Numbered from the stretch's first letter, positions 26,131-35,357 are shown. The stretch: 42,373 nucleotides of DNA from Candidatus Mediterraneibacter intestinigallinarum (GCA_019119265.1 DWXI01000070.1:1-42373); one strand, 5' to 3'. Made by a program: numbers and translations. The notes: generated by a model not told the origin, from the sequence alone.

Positions 26131-26283
26131 TTTAGCGCGGTCATTATACCACATGCGCAGAAAAGAAAGCGCCGCTTTAGCGTCATTTACTTTTCAAGCC
26201 GTAGACCGCCGGTATAAGCCCTGCGCAGCAGGGTGAAGCGATGTGATTGCTTCAGATCGCGCTTTGCGCGATCATTATACCAC
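26131..26283. repeat. Duplicated promoter unit bracketing a hairpin-rich segment
   Basis: A 22-bp unit ending in TCATTATACCAC occurs at 26131-26152 and 26262-26283 (19/22 identical). On the minus strand each copy gives the extended -10 TGGTATAAT. Between them lie compact inverted repeats: CCCTGC/GCAGGG (26219-26233), GAAGC/GCTTC (26235-26253) and GATCGCGC/GCGCGATC (26255-26273). It could be a small inserted element with a target duplication, a tandem duplication, or an RNA leader of the DUF5711-cvpA transcript. Confidence 0.5.
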
Positions 26284-26287
26284 GATT

Positions 26288-27499
26288 TCAGGGTAATAGC
26301 AATTTTTGTCCGACATAAATCAGATTGCCGTCTGTAATGCCGTTCATTCTGCAGATAGCATCCACATGGGCCACATCTCCGTACATTTTTCTGCTGATGA
26401 TTGCAAGAGTATCTCCCTCTTCCACAATATATACGCCATTGCTTCCGTTTGTATCCCCTGCTGTATCCTGCTGATCCAGAGCTTCATCCGCAGAACCTGT
26501 TCCGTTGCTGTCCGTTGTTGTCTCCGTTTCCACTCCGGCTTCCTGACCTGTATCCGCACTGTTTTCTTCCTCCTGCGCCGCCTGGGCATTCTCCGCTTGG
26601 GCAGCGTCGTCTGCAGTCTGATCATCACTGCTCTGTTCTTCAGTATCCTGGCCGCTGTCCGTCTGTTCTTCCGCTGTCACGGCTGTCACGGATCCGCTGA
26701 CCTCACGGGTTTCCACGGTATCATTTCTGTCTGCAAGCGTTTCCAGAGTACTTTGCACGGACTTCATCCGGTCAAAGCTGTTAACCATGGAAACTCCCAT
26801 GATGATAATAATAAGCACGAGGCATGCGCTCGCCGCGTACATCAGACCTCCTGCCCTTTTTTGTTTGCGGTATTTCCCCCGCTTTCTAACCAGATTACGA
26901 AAGTCCTGTGCAGCTCTGTCCTCCACAGTCTCCGTGGAAAACGCCCCATTTTTTTTTCGACTGGAGATCATATAGTTCTGCATACACGGATTTTTCTCAT
27001 AATACGTATAATGCCCTCCGATCTCCATCAGATCATTCATTTTATGCACATAATATGTCTCGTCCTTCTCCACGGGATCTTTCATAATAAACACTGTGTT
27101 CTTCTTCGGAAATGATTTCTTATGCAACTTCACAGTAGACGACTCCGGTGTAAGGGGTACTCCAGGGTGAGCAACGAACCATCCCAGCATTTCCCCGTCC
27201 TCAAAGAACTGCTTGCAGTCTTCGTATGCATGCTTCCATGTACTCTCGTCGATCACATACTCATTCCCGTTCATCTTCAGCTCATGCATCTGGATCGCTC
27301 CGTATATGTAAACAAACTCTCCGTCGTCTCCGGACTGGATATCGCCTACAAGGAACGCTCCCACCGGTCCGTTTCCTGCTTTTTCACATTTCTCACACAG
27401 CTGCGTAAAGAATGTATCTACATAATCCTCCACATAAATCTTGGGGCTGTCACTCACATTGCCAATCTGCCGAACATTTTTTGGTATCTGTCTTTCCAT
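26288..27499 (-). CDS. LysM protein with JAMM-like N-terminal domain
   Basis: A 403-residue membrane-spanning protein in three parts. Residues ~20-175 form a cytoplasmic domain resembling the JAB1/MPN fold (VGAFLVGDIQ, FVYIYGAIQM, GWFVAHPGVPL at 106-116). The first His of the HxHPG metalloprotease motif is Val109, so the metal site is incomplete. Residues ~217-240 are a membrane helix, followed by an acidic Gln/Glu/Ser/Thr linker of about 100 residues. Residues ~354-403 are a LysM peptidoglycan-binding domain (YIVEEGDTLAIISRKMYG, VGQKLLLP). It would link a cytoplasmic sensing or scaffolding domain to the cell wall. GGTGGAG is five bases before the ATG. The DUF5711 and cvpA genes follow after the repeat. 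Confidence 0.82.
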   Translation of the reverse strand: MERQIPKNVRQIGNVSDSPKIYVEDYVDTFFTQLCEKCEKAGNGPVGAFLVGDIQSGDDGEFVYIYGAIQMHELKMNGNEYVIDESTWKHAYEDCKQFFEDGEMLGWFVAHPGVPLTPESSTVKLHKKSFPKKNTVFIMKDPVEKDETYYVHKMNDLMEIGGHYTYYEKNPCMQNYMISSRKKNGAFSTETVEDRAAQDFRNLVRKRGKYRKQKRAGGLMYAASACLVLIIIIMGVSMVNSFDRMKSVQSTLETLADRNDTVETREVSGSVTAVTAEEQTDSGQDTEEQSSDDQTADDAAQAENAQAAQEEENSADTGQEAGVETETTTDSNGTGSADEALDQQDTAGDTNGSNGVYIVEEGDTLAIISRKMYGDVAHVDAICRMNGITDGNLIYVGQKLLLP

Positions 27500-27626
27500 A
27501 TATACTCCACCTTCCTGATAAATAATTTTCCCGGCGTCTCTAAGAGGATAGCACAGGAAAATAGCTGATTTTATCAGTTGATGTCATATAAGTTCGACAA
27601 ATTTAACCGGGACAGGGTAAAACGCA

Positions 27627-27667
27627 GTCGGGGACGTAGTAAAAATAGATTTTACTACGTCCCCGAC
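27627..27667. terminator. 18-bp perfect hairpin after the transketolase gene
   Basis: The arms at 27627-27644 and 27650-27667 are perfectly complementary with a 5-nt loop. It begins 14 bp after the transketolase stop, as expected of a terminator, yet only a weak TGCGTTTT follows on the minus strand. The arm sequence looks like a dispersed palindrome captured as a transcription stop. Confidence 0.6.
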
Positions 27668-27680
27668 GACAATTTAGAAA

Positions 27681-28622
27681 CTATTTTGAAAATTCTTTTA
27701 TCTTCTTATAAATGCTCTCTGTATCAAGTCCGTACTTCACGAGCAGCTCAGCCGCCGGACCGGATTCGCCGAACACATCATTGATTCCGATCTTCAGCAC
27801 TTTCGCAGGAGCCTGTTCGGAAAGCACGTCGCATACGGCGCTTCCAAGTCCTCCGATCACGGAATGTTCCTCAACTGTAACGACTTTTCCCGTCTCTTTT
27901 GCAGCCGCAACGACAAGCTCTTCATCCAGAGGTTTGATTGTGTGGATATTGATCACCTTCGCATCAATACCATCTTCAGCCAGTTTCTCAGCTGCCTCGA
28001 GACAATTGTATACCGGAAGTCCTGTTGCGATGATCGTAAGGTCTTTTCCTTCTCTCAGGACAACGCCTTTCCCCAGTTCAAATGTATAATCCGGCCTGTC
28101 ATTGATCACCGGAACCGCCAGACGTCCGAATCTGAGGTACACAGGACCGTCATGCTCATATGCCGCCTTTACCGCCGCCTTCGCTTCCACGTCGTCAGAC
28201 GGACAGATCACTGTCATGCCGGGAATTGTGCGCATCAGCGCGATATCTTCATTGCACTGGTGGGAAGCTCCGTCCTCTCCTACGGAGATACCCGCATGTG
28301 TGGCTCCGATCTTTACGTTCAGGTGGGGATATCCGATGGAATTTCTCACCTGCTCAAATGCACGTCCTGCCGCAAACATCGCAAAGGAACTTGCAAACGG
28401 AACCATTCCCGCCGCTGCAAGGCCTGCTGCCACTCCCATCATATTAGACTCTGCAATACCGCAGTCGATGAAGCGTTCCGGATGAGCCTTTTTAAAGATG
28501 CCTGTCTTTGTCGCCTCCGCAAGATCCGCGTCCAGCACGACCACATCTTTATGCTCTGTTCCCAGCTCAGCCAATGCTTTTCCATAACTTTCTCTCGTTG
28601 CGATCTTCTTTACATCTGACAT
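27681..28622 (-). CDS. Transketolase, C-terminal subunit
   Basis: The pyrimidine-binding and C-terminal half of a split transketolase (313 residues). It supplies the catalytic Glu region (RFIDCGIAESNMMGVAAGLA, ~50-69), the GEDGASHQ segment (His near 119) and the C-terminal domain with TVEEHSVIGGLGSAV. With the N-terminal subunit it transfers two-carbon units in the non-oxidative pentose phosphate pathway, using thiamine diphosphate. Its start overlaps the N-terminal subunit gene by 13 bp, so both are made together. It is last in the transaldolase-transketolase operon. Confidence 0.95.
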   Translation of the reverse strand: MSDVKKIATRESYGKALAELGTEHKDVVVLDADLAEATKTGIFKKAHPERFIDCGIAESNMMGVAAGLAAAGMVPFASSFAMFAAGRAFEQVRNSIGYPHLNVKIGATHAGISVGEDGASHQCNEDIALMRTIPGMTVICPSDDVEAKAAVKAAYEHDGPVYLRFGRLAVPVINDRPDYTFELGKGVVLREGKDLTIIATGLPVYNCLEAAEKLAEDGIDAKVINIHTIKPLDEELVVAAAKETGKVVTVEEHSVIGGLGSAVCDVLSEQAPAKVLKIGINDVFGESGPAAELLVKYGLDTESIYKKIKEFSK

Positions 28623-29446
28623 AACGCTTCACCTGCCTTTTCCAGTTCTTTCATAGCGATCTCATACTCTTCATCGTTCGGCGCTTTTCCGTGCCATCCG
28701 GCCTGGTTTTCCATATAGGATACTCCTTTTCCTTTCAGCGTTTTTGCGATGATCGCCGTAGGCTGGCCCTTCACAGTCTTCGCCTCTTTGAATGCAGCGT
28801 CTATCTGGTCGAAATCATTCCCGTCGATATTGATCACATGAAAATTAAATGCCTCGAACTTCTTATCGATAGGATACGGAGAATTGACGTCTGTGATCGC
28901 GCCGTCGATCTGCAGGTTGTTGTTATCTACGATGACAACAAGATTGTCCAGTTTTCTGTGAGCCGCAAGCATGGAAGCTTCCCATACCTGCCCTTCCTGG
29001 ATTTCTCCGTCTCCAAGAAGCGTATAGACTCTGTAGTCGTCGCCTCTGAGTTTGGCTGCGATCGCCATCCCCACCGCCGCGGAGATACCCTGACCGAGAG
29101 AACCAGAGGACATATCAACTCCGGGGATATGCTTCATATCCGGATGGCCCTGAAGATAAGATCCTGTATGACGCAGTGTCTTTAAATCCTCTTTCGGGAA
29201 ATATCCCCGCTGTGCCAGTGCCGAATACAGCCCGGGAGCCGTGTGCCCTTTAGACAGGACAAAGCGGTCTCTGTCCGGCTTCTTCGGATCCTTCGGATCG
29301 ATATTCAGCTCTTCAAAATAAAGATATGTAAAAATGTCCGCTGATGAAAGCGAACCGCCGGGATGTCCGGCTTTTGCACTGTGAACCGCCGTTACGATAC
29401 CCTTGCGGATCTCGTTTGCAGTCTGCATTAATTTGAGCTTGTCCAT
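28610..29446 (-). CDS. Transketolase, N-terminal subunit
   Basis: The thiamine diphosphate-binding half of split transketolase (278 residues). SAKAGHPGGSLSSADI (~24-39) and SKGHTAPGLY (~69) are the substrate and cofactor His motifs. GDGEIQEGQVWEA, followed by NNLQIDG about 30 residues later, is the canonical GDG...N ThDP/Mg motif (~147-180). Split transketolases are typical of Clostridia and archaea. GAGG stands about 8 nt before the ATG. The transaldolase gene is 66 bp upstream, and the pair supplies both non-oxidative pentose phosphate enzymes. Confidence 0.95.
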   Translation of the reverse strand: MDKLKLMQTANEIRKGIVTAVHSAKAGHPGGSLSSADIFTYLYFEELNIDPKDPKKPDRDRFVLSKGHTAPGLYSALAQRGYFPKEDLKTLRHTGSYLQGHPDMKHIPGVDMSSGSLGQGISAAVGMAIAAKLRGDDYRVYTLLGDGEIQEGQVWEASMLAAHRKLDNLVVIVDNNNLQIDGAITDVNSPYPIDKKFEAFNFHVINIDGNDFDQIDAAFKEAKTVKGQPTAIIAKTLKGKGVSYMENQAGWHGKAPNDEEYEIAMKELEKAGEALCQM

Positions 29447-29512
29447 TTAATTATCCTCTTTTTCTGATTATTCTAAACTTCTCATCACAACATAGTAAAA
29501 TGTATTCGGTCC

Positions 29513-30166
29513 TTATTCGCCGAATACCGCGATGTAATCTTCCTGGAACTTCTTAATTCCCGCGTCCGTCAGCGGATGGTGCGTCATCTGTTCGATCACT
29601 TTATACGGCACTGTAGCAATATCCGCTCCAGCAAGCGCGCAGTCCGTGATGTGCATCGGATTGCGGATGCTGGCTGCGATGATCTCTGTCTCGATTCCTG
29701 CCACGTCAAAAATCTCGGATATCTCTGTGATCAAATCCACACCTCTTACCGAGATATCGTCCAGACGTCCAAGGAATGGTGACACATATGTAGCGCCTGC
29801 CCTTGCGGCGAGAAGCGCCTGATTCGCAGTGAAGATCAGGGTAACATTCGTCTTGACTCCCTCTGCCGAAAGCACTTTAACCGCCTTCAGTCCTTCCGCG
29901 GTCATAGGAATCTTAACTACCATATTAGGATGGATCTTAGCGATTTCACGACCTTCCCGGATCATACCCTCGGCGTCTGTTGTCGTCGCCTTTACCTCTC
30001 CGCTGATCGGTCCGTCCACGATGGATGCGATCTCCGCAATGACGTCCTCGAATACACGGCCTTCTTTCGCGATCAGCGACGGATTCGTAGTAACGCCGCA
30101 GATCACGCCCATATCGTTTGCTTTTCTGATATCGTCTACGTTTGCTGTGTCAATAAAAAATCTCAT
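29513..30166 (-). CDS. Transaldolase (TalC/FSA family)
   Basis: A 217-residue decameric-type transaldolase. [19 protein letters not shown] and the Schiff-base Lys85 in VVKIPMT are intact, as are [28 protein letters not shown] and the C-terminal tail. The residue equivalent to Gln59 of fructose-6-phosphate aldolase is Glu57 (GEVKATT); Glu at this place goes with transaldolase rather than aldolase activity. The metabolic context, directly upstream of both transketolase genes, agrees. GGAGG is about 8 nt before the ATG. Confidence 0.93.
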   Translation of the reverse strand: MRFFIDTANVDDIRKANDMGVICGVTTNPSLIAKEGRVFEDVIAEIASIVDGPISGEVKATTTDAEGMIREGREIAKIHPNMVVKIPMTAEGLKAVKVLSAEGVKTNVTLIFTANQALLAARAGATYVSPFLGRLDDISVRGVDLITEISEIFDVAGIETEIIAASIRNPMHITDCALAGADIATVPYKVIEQMTHHPLTDAGIKKFQEDYIAVFGE

Positions 30167-30212
30167 CTGTTTATTCCTCCTTATGCCAGACCTGTTTATT
30201 ACTTCTGTTCTG

Positions 30213-30241
30213 ATTATATCGGTAATAAAAACTCAGGTCAA
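30213..30241 (-). promoter_or_regulatory. Promoter of the transaldolase-transketolase operon
   Basis: On the minus strand TTGACC (30241-30236) is 17 nt before a consensus TATAAT (30218-30213). The start near 30206 leaves a leader of about 40 nt. The AT-rich 30242-30385 stretch upstream has the palindrome ATATTAATTAATAT but no clear LacI-type operator. Confidence 0.8.
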
Positions 30242-30385
30242 CCAAAGGAAAAATTATTAACGCGGCAATTCATTTAAAAAAGGAGATTATCACGGTTATT
30301 TTATTTATATTAATTAATATTTAACATATGTATTTTCAAAAACCTTCTATTTAAAACTTTCTTTTGATGATCCAAAAATATTTTT

Positions 30386-31519
30386 TCAATTTTTATTATT
30401 AATATTATTTCTCTTTTTATTAATTTTTCTTTTTTCAGATCTTGGATATGATGTAGTTCCTCTCACCACAAGTTTCGGTTCATACTCTACATGGTAGATG
30501 CTGACCGGCTCAATTTCTGTATATTTTTTCATGCGCGACGTCATCTTTTTCATAATGATGTCGCAGGCGTCCATTCCCTTATATATAACGAAATGTTCGA
30601 TCGTGGTCAATGATACTTCCTTTACTTTCGCAAAAAGCGTGTTATCACATCCCATTACGGACATATCTCCGGGAACCTTGTATTTCTCATCATAAAGGGC
30701 ATCCATGATCCCAAATGCGATCATATCGTTAAGACCAACGATCGCAGTCAGCTCCGGATGCTCTTTCAAGAGTTCTTTTGTCAGGTCGTATCCGATCCGG
30801 TATTCAGAATCAATGCCCGGCACATCCTTATCTATCTGTTCATCCGCAGCTTTTATTACCACGTGTTCTTTCAGACCCGCGTTCTGAAATTCCTTGAGAA
30901 ATCCTTCTACCCTCTTGGAACGCTGCTTCTGCCGCACGGTAAGCGGCGGAGCAATATATCCCACATCTCTGTGCCCGAGTTCAAGGAGGTGTCTCGCCAT
31001 CAAGCGGCCCAGCTTAGAATTGTCCAGTTCCACAGCGTCAACGTTAAGCGGTTCATTCTGGTTGTTAATGACAACTACCGGTATTCGTTTTGACAGTTCA
31101 TCAACCTGAGCCATAAAGCACTGGCTGGGATTGCACATATAAATGATTCCCTGTGGATTTAAGGAAGAGATCATCTTAAGGTAACGCTCCTCCAGCTTCA
31201 GATCTCTCTGTGTATTGCACACAAAAATACCGAATCCCTGATCCGCCGCTCTGGACTCGATTCCCTGGAGCAGCATGACATAATAAGGATTCGTGAGGTT
31301 CGGACTTATGACAACCAGCATATTTTCTCTTCGCTCTTCCCTGCGCTTTCTTCTCTTGGGAATTTCATACCCGAGTTCTCTGGCTGCTTCTTCTACATTC
31401 CTGATCACTTCTTTGGAAAATGAAACGTTGTATTTTTTATTTAATACCATTGAGACCGTAGCCTGCGACACACCGGCTCTTTTTGCCACATCCGATGACG
31501 TAACCTTTCTTTTTCCCAT
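30386..31519 (-). CDS. LacI-family transcriptional regulator
   Basis: A 377-residue repressor. The N-terminal helix-turn-helix is intact (SSDVAKRAGVSQATVSMVLN, ~8-27) with the hinge ELGYEIP. The periplasmic-binding-protein-like effector domain follows (LVVISPNLTNPYYVMLLQGI, VGLNDMIAFGIMDAL, VMGCDNTLFA). The last ~20 residues are Lys/Arg/Asn rich and unusual. GAGGGAG is six bases before the ATG. It starts 22 bp after recR in the same direction and precedes the transaldolase-transketolase operon, the most obvious target. The effector is probably a sugar or sugar phosphate (inference). Confidence 0.9.
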   Translation of the reverse strand: MGKRKVTSSDVAKRAGVSQATVSMVLNKKYNVSFSKEVIRNVEEAARELGYEIPKRRKRREERRENMLVVISPNLTNPYYVMLLQGIESRAADQGFGIFVCNTQRDLKLEERYLKMISSLNPQGIIYMCNPSQCFMAQVDELSKRIPVVVINNQNEPLNVDAVELDNSKLGRLMARHLLELGHRDVGYIAPPLTVRQKQRSKRVEGFLKEFQNAGLKEHVVIKAADEQIDKDVPGIDSEYRIGYDLTKELLKEHPELTAIVGLNDMIAFGIMDALYDEKYKVPGDMSVMGCDNTLFAKVKEVSLTTIEHFVIYKGMDACDIIMKKMTSRMKKYTEIEPVSIYHVEYEPKLVVRGTTSYPRSEKRKINKKRNNINNKN

Positions 31520-31541
31520 AAAGTCTCCCTCACGTTACAGT

Positions 31542-32138
31542 TTACAGTTCCGTCCGCCCGTCCAGCGCGCGCAGCAACGTGACCTCATCAATATATTCCA
31601 GGTCCCCGCCCACCGGTACTCCGCTTGCGATCCTGCTCACCTTGATCCCTGCAGGCTTGATAAGTTTGCTGATATACATGGCGGTTGTCTCTCCTTCAAG
31701 ACTGGAATTCGTCGCAATGATCACTTCATCCACATCTCCCTGAAGGCGTTCCATAAGTTCTTTCAGACGGATATCCCCCGGACCGATCCCCAGCATGGGA
31801 GAGATAGCGCCATGGAGCACATGATAGACGCCGTTATACTTTCCTGTCTTTTCATAAGCCGCAAGATCCCTCGGCGTCTCCACTACCATGATCGTTTTCT
31901 TATCCCTGTCCGGATTGCTGCAGATGGGGCATACTTCTCCATCCGTAAGTGTACAGCACACCTTGCAGTACCGGACGTTCTTCCTGGCCTCCACGATCGA
32001 CTGAGCCAGGCTTTCCACCTGATCCACCGGCATGTTGATCACATGAAACGCAAGCCGCTGTGCAGACTTGCTTCCAATTCCGGGCAGACGGGAAAATTCC
32101 TCGATCAGCCGGCTGATCTGGTTACTGTAGTAATCCAT
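31542..32138 (-). CDS. recR: Recombination mediator RecR
   Basis: A 198-residue RecR that works with RecF/RecO to load RecA at single-strand gaps. It has the N-terminal helix-hairpin-helix ([15 protein letters not shown]), the four-Cys zinc finger ([16 protein letters not shown]), the Toprim core with [10 protein letters not shown] and the Walker-B-like C-terminal [15 protein letters not shown]. The ATG at 32138 has GAGGTG six bases upstream. A longer frame to 32186 lacks a site and does not fit the family. The dnaX-ybaB-recR order is conserved in bacteria. Confidence 0.97.
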   Translation of the reverse strand: MDYYSNQISRLIEEFSRLPGIGSKSAQRLAFHVINMPVDQVESLAQSIVEARKNVRYCKVCCTLTDGEVCPICSNPDRDKKTIMVVETPRDLAAYEKTGKYNGVYHVLHGAISPMLGIGPGDIRLKELMERLQGDVDEVIIATNSSLEGETTAMYISKLIKPAGIKVSRIASGVPVGGDLEYIDEVTLLRALDGRTEL

Positions 32139-32157
32139 TGTTACACCTCGTATTTTT

Positions 32158-32511
32158 TCAGAACATTCCGGGAACTCCGCCGCCAAATCCTCCCGTCAGT
32201 TTGGACATAGCCGCCCCGCTCTCTTCCTCTACTTTGCGCAGCGCCTCGTTAGTCGCAGCAGCGATCAGATCTTCGAGCATCTCGATATCATCCGGATCCA
32301 CCACTTCTTCCGTAAGTTTCACCTTCAGCACCTCGCGCTTTCCGGATACGGTCACTTCCACCGCGCCGCCGCCTGCAGACGCTGTAAATTCTTTTGATTC
32401 GAGTTCCTTCTGCTGTTCTTCCATCTGGCGCTGCATGCGCTGCGCCTGTTTCATAAGATTTGCCATGTTCCCCGGCATACCGCCGCCCGGGAATCCTCCA
32501 CGTTTTGCCAT
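32158..32511 (-). CDS. Nucleoid-associated protein YbaB/EbfC
   Basis: A 117-residue member of the YbaB/EbfC family, a dimeric DNA-binding protein. It has a Gly/Met-rich start ([20 protein letters not shown]), a long charged helix with KELESKEF, the conserved [20 protein letters not shown] and a Gly-rich tail. GGAGG lies in the end of dnaX, and only 2 nt separate the genes, so coupling is certain. It is usually placed between dnaX and recR, though a direct role in repair is not settled. Confidence 0.96.
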   Translation of the reverse strand: MAKRGGFPGGGMPGNMANLMKQAQRMQRQMEEQQKELESKEFTASAGGGAVEVTVSGKREVLKVKLTEEVVDPDDIEMLEDLIAAATNEALRKVEEESGAAMSKLTGGFGGGVPGMF

Positions 32512-32513
32512 AT

Positions 32514-34130
32514 CTAATCCTCCACTGTTATAGCCATATTAATCTTCTGCTCTATATCAACGAATGTGTCCTCGAAATGACGGCCTTCTTCCACATGCCG
32601 CACTTCTACTTCCACTTTCTTTCCAATCCTTTCCTCAATCAGCTGCTCCAGCTCCTGTATGTGATCCTCTCGTCCGACCACACTGGCAGCCAGCGCATCC
32701 GGAAGTACGATCAGGAGCCTGTTGTCACCGCCGAGACTCAGCCGGGCTTTTTTCAGATATCCCCGTACCATGCCGGACGCCTCCCCGGCAATAGAACGAA
32801 AATTCTTCACAACTTCCTGTACATCCTCGGGAATTGCATCGGGAAGCACCTGACGGACTCCAGCGTTCTGACTGCCGTATCCGCCGCCGGAAGAACCTTC
32901 TCCCTGCATATATCCGGCTCCGACCGGAACGCCTTCTCCGACTCCCCGGGCCTGCAGCGCGGCGGCAGCCTCGATTCCCTTCTCTACCTTTTCCTCTACT
33001 GCACGGATACGGTCCAACAGGGAATCCTGCCCTCTTTCCATAGCAGGCGTACAGAGCTTGATCAGAGCCACCTCCAGCATTACTCTTTTCTGTGTGGCAT
33101 ATTTGAGCTGATTGGAAAGTTCAGAAAAAATACGGATGTAGCGGAACAGCATATCAGGTTCGATCATCTGCGCCTCTTCCCTGAGCTGAGCCATATTTTC
33201 CGTCGATACATCCAGAACCTCCTCTATATTATCAGAAGTTTTTACCAGAAGCAAGTTTCTGAGATACCATGTAAAATCCGCAGCCAGCTGGGGCAGTTCC
33301 CTTCCCTGCATAACAAGGTCGTCCACCACATCCAGCACACTGGCCACATCACGTTCTATGACTTTTCGGAGCAGTTTGCTGAATATATCTGTATCTACCG
33401 CTCCCAGAACTTCCAGTACATTATCATAGGTCAGCTTCTGCCCCATATAAAATGCGATGCACTGATCCAGAAGGCTCAGCGCATCACGCATGGAACCGTC
33501 CGCCGCTTTCGCGATATAACGGAGCGCCTTATCCTCTACTTCCACGTGCTCCGTATCCATAAGTTCTTTCATCCGGTCCGTGATCGTCTCGATACTGATC
33601 CGTTTGAAGTCATAGTGCTGACATCTGGACATAATCGTGATAGGGATCTTGTGGACCTCCGTCGTCGCCAGAATAAATATAACATACTCCGGCGGCTCCT
33701 CCAGCGTCTTCAGGAGCGCGTTAAATGCTCCTGGGGAAAGCATATGCGCCTCATCGATGATATAGACCTTGTACCGTCCCTCTGTAGGACGGTAGGTGAC
33801 CTCCTCACGGATCTCCCGAATGTTGTCCACACCGTTATTGGAGGCCGCGTCAATCTCGATCACATTCATGGACATGCCCGCTGCAATGGATCTGCACATC
33901 TCGCACTCTCCGCAGGGGCTTCCGTCCACCGGATGTTCACAGTTGACAGCTTTCGCAAATATTTTTGCCACCGTCGTCTTTCCGGTTCCTCTTGTTCCAC
34001 AGAAAAGATAAGCATGTCCGATACGGTCTGCCTTTATCTGATTCTGCAATGTTGTAATGATATGATCCTGCCCTTTAACGTCCGCAAACTCGGACGGGCG
34101 GAATTTTCTGTAAAGTGCCGTATACGACAT
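32514..34130 (-). CDS. dnaX: DNA polymerase III subunit gamma/tau
   Basis: The clamp-loader ATPase, 538 residues. Walker [10 protein letters not shown] (~45-53), the zinc-binding Cys set ([16 protein letters not shown], ~64-79), Walker B IDEAHMLS, sensor 1 LATTEVHK and the SRC motif of clamp loaders ([13 protein letters not shown]) are all present. Domain III follows, then a Gly/Gln-rich linker (~385-425) and a short C-terminal domain. The tau part is smaller than in E. coli but usual for Firmicutes. GAGG is seven bases before the ATG. The gene lies 25 bp after pfkA in the same direction, so some read-through from the glycolytic gene is likely. Confidence 0.97.
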   Translation of the reverse strand: MSYTALYRKFRPSEFADVKGQDHIITTLQNQIKADRIGHAYLFCGTRGTGKTTVAKIFAKAVNCEHPVDGSPCGECEMCRSIAAGMSMNVIEIDAASNNGVDNIREIREEVTYRPTEGRYKVYIIDEAHMLSPGAFNALLKTLEEPPEYVIFILATTEVHKIPITIMSRCQHYDFKRISIETITDRMKELMDTEHVEVEDKALRYIAKAADGSMRDALSLLDQCIAFYMGQKLTYDNVLEVLGAVDTDIFSKLLRKVIERDVASVLDVVDDLVMQGRELPQLAADFTWYLRNLLLVKTSDNIEEVLDVSTENMAQLREEAQMIEPDMLFRYIRIFSELSNQLKYATQKRVMLEVALIKLCTPAMERGQDSLLDRIRAVEEKVEKGIEAAAALQARGVGEGVPVGAGYMQGEGSSGGGYGSQNAGVRQVLPDAIPEDVQEVVKNFRSIAGEASGMVRGYLKKARLSLGGDNRLLIVLPDALAASVVGREDHIQELEQLIEERIGKKVEVEVRHVEEGRHFEDTFVDIEQKINMAITVED

Positions 34131-34155
34131 GATCTGTACCTCGCCTGAATCTTTC

Positions 34156-35232
34156 TTACTCGTCGCCGAAACTGATTCCGACCATACGGGCCTCTTTAAT
34201 AAGGCTGCATTTCGGATCTACAGTCTTCAGTTTTCCTGCCACCTCGGCCAGTGGAACTTTCGTCGTCTCTCCGTTCTTCATAGCAACCATATATCCGTAC
34301 TTCTCTTCAAGGATCAGTTCTGCTGCCTTCGCGCCTACCCGTGTTGCAAATACTCTGTCATATGGACACGGAGAACCGCCTCTCTGGGTATGTCCCGGAA
34401 CAGTGATACGTACTTCTTTATCTGTCTCTTTCTGGATCTGTTCAGCCAGTTCGTATGCGATAGACGGATATTTTCTTTTTGCCAGTTTCTCCTTGTACTC
34501 TTTCTTGGATAACTTGGCGTCTTTCTTAGAAATCGCTCCCTCAGCCACTGCAAGGATCGTAAACGGTTTTCCGGCTTTGGAACGTCCGTCGATCACTTTT
34601 TTGATTGCTTTGATATCATACGGGATCTCCGGCAGAAGGATAATATCTGCGCCGCCCGCTATACCTGCATGGAGTGTTACATATCCTACCTTGTGGCCCA
34701 TAACCTCGATGATAAACACACGGCTGTGAGACGTAGCCGTCGTATGGATCCTGTCGATCGTATCCGTGGCGATATCCACAGCGCTCTGGAATCCGAATGT
34801 CATGTCGGTTCCCCACAGGTCATTGTCGATCGTCTTCGGCAGGGTGATAATATTGAGACCCTCCTCGCGGAGCAGGTTCGCCGTCTTGTGGGTTCCGTTT
34901 CCTCCAAGAATAACGAGACAGTTCAGGTTCAGCTTATGATATGTATGTTTCATAGCCTCTACCTTGTCAAGTCCGTCCTTGTCCGGTACTCTCATCAGTT
35001 TAAACGGCTGTCTCGACGTGCCGAGAATCGTACCGCCCCTTGTCAGGATTCCTGAAAAATCCTTGGAAGTAAGCATATTGAAATCCGCGTAGATCAGACC
35101 TTTATATCCATCTTTAAATCCATAAATTTCCACATCGTTTCTCTTGGAGCATACTCCCTTTACAACGCCTCTCATCGCCGCGTTAAGCGCCTGGCAGTCT
35201 CCTCCGCTTGTCAACATACCGATACGTAACAT
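34156..35232 (-). CDS. pfkA: 6-phosphofructokinase
   Basis: Phosphorylates fructose-6-phosphate at C1 (358 residues). The N-terminal GMLTSGGDCQALNAAMRG, substrate loop PKTIDNDL (~130), GFQSAVDIATDTIDRI, IEVMGHKVGYVTL and GHTQRGGSPCPYDR are intact. The donor-site motif is GGNGTHKTA: it keeps the second Gly of ATP-type enzymes (GGDGS) but has Asn for the Mg-binding Asp, and PKTIDND has Lys where ATP-type enzymes have Gly. It therefore fits the group III clade, where the donor (ATP or pyrophosphate) is hard to predict. AAAGGAGG is 9 nt upstream. Confidence 0.93.
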   Translation of the reverse strand: MLRIGMLTSGGDCQALNAAMRGVVKGVCSKRNDVEIYGFKDGYKGLIYADFNMLTSKDFSGILTRGGTILGTSRQPFKLMRVPDKDGLDKVEAMKHTYHKLNLNCLVILGGNGTHKTANLLREEGLNIITLPKTIDNDLWGTDMTFGFQSAVDIATDTIDRIHTTATSHSRVFIIEVMGHKVGYVTLHAGIAGGADIILLPEIPYDIKAIKKVIDGRSKAGKPFTILAVAEGAISKKDAKLSKKEYKEKLAKRKYPSIAYELAEQIQKETDKEVRITVPGHTQRGGSPCPYDRVFATRVGAKAAELILEEKYGYMVAMKNGETTKVPLAEVAGKLKTVDPKCSLIKEARMVGISFGDE

Positions 35233-35325
35233 ATTACATTTCCTCCTTTATCACGCCGCCGCTCCTCCTGCATATCTCTGTGAAAGCAAATCCTATGCAG
35301 CTGCAAAAACTTCGGGATACAACAG

Positions 35326-35357
35326 AATAAGCAGCCGGCTTTATCCGACTGCTTATT
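35326..35357 (-). terminator. 13-bp hairpin between pgi and pfkA
   Basis: The arms at 35326-35338 and 35345-35357 pair over 13 bp in the minus-strand RNA with a single G-U; in a plus-strand RNA that pair would be a C-A mismatch. It probably attenuates or processes the pgi transcript. No U tract follows, and the pfkA start falls inside the right arm. Confidence 0.5.

Noticed and set aside
27578-27784. A 68-codon plus-strand frame with an Arg/Lys-rich start
   Set aside because: It runs through the hairpin into the antisense of the transketolase gene and has no ribosome binding site.
32460-34148. A 562-codon open frame on the plus strand, antisense to dnaX and ybaB
   Set aside because: It mirrors the codon pattern of dnaX, which has every clamp-loader motif; the antisense product has no recognisable domain and no ribosome binding site.
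34131-34155. Signal recognition particle RNA expected upstream of dnaX in some Firmicutes
   Set aside because: The pfkA-dnaX gap is only 25 bp, too short for any such RNA.
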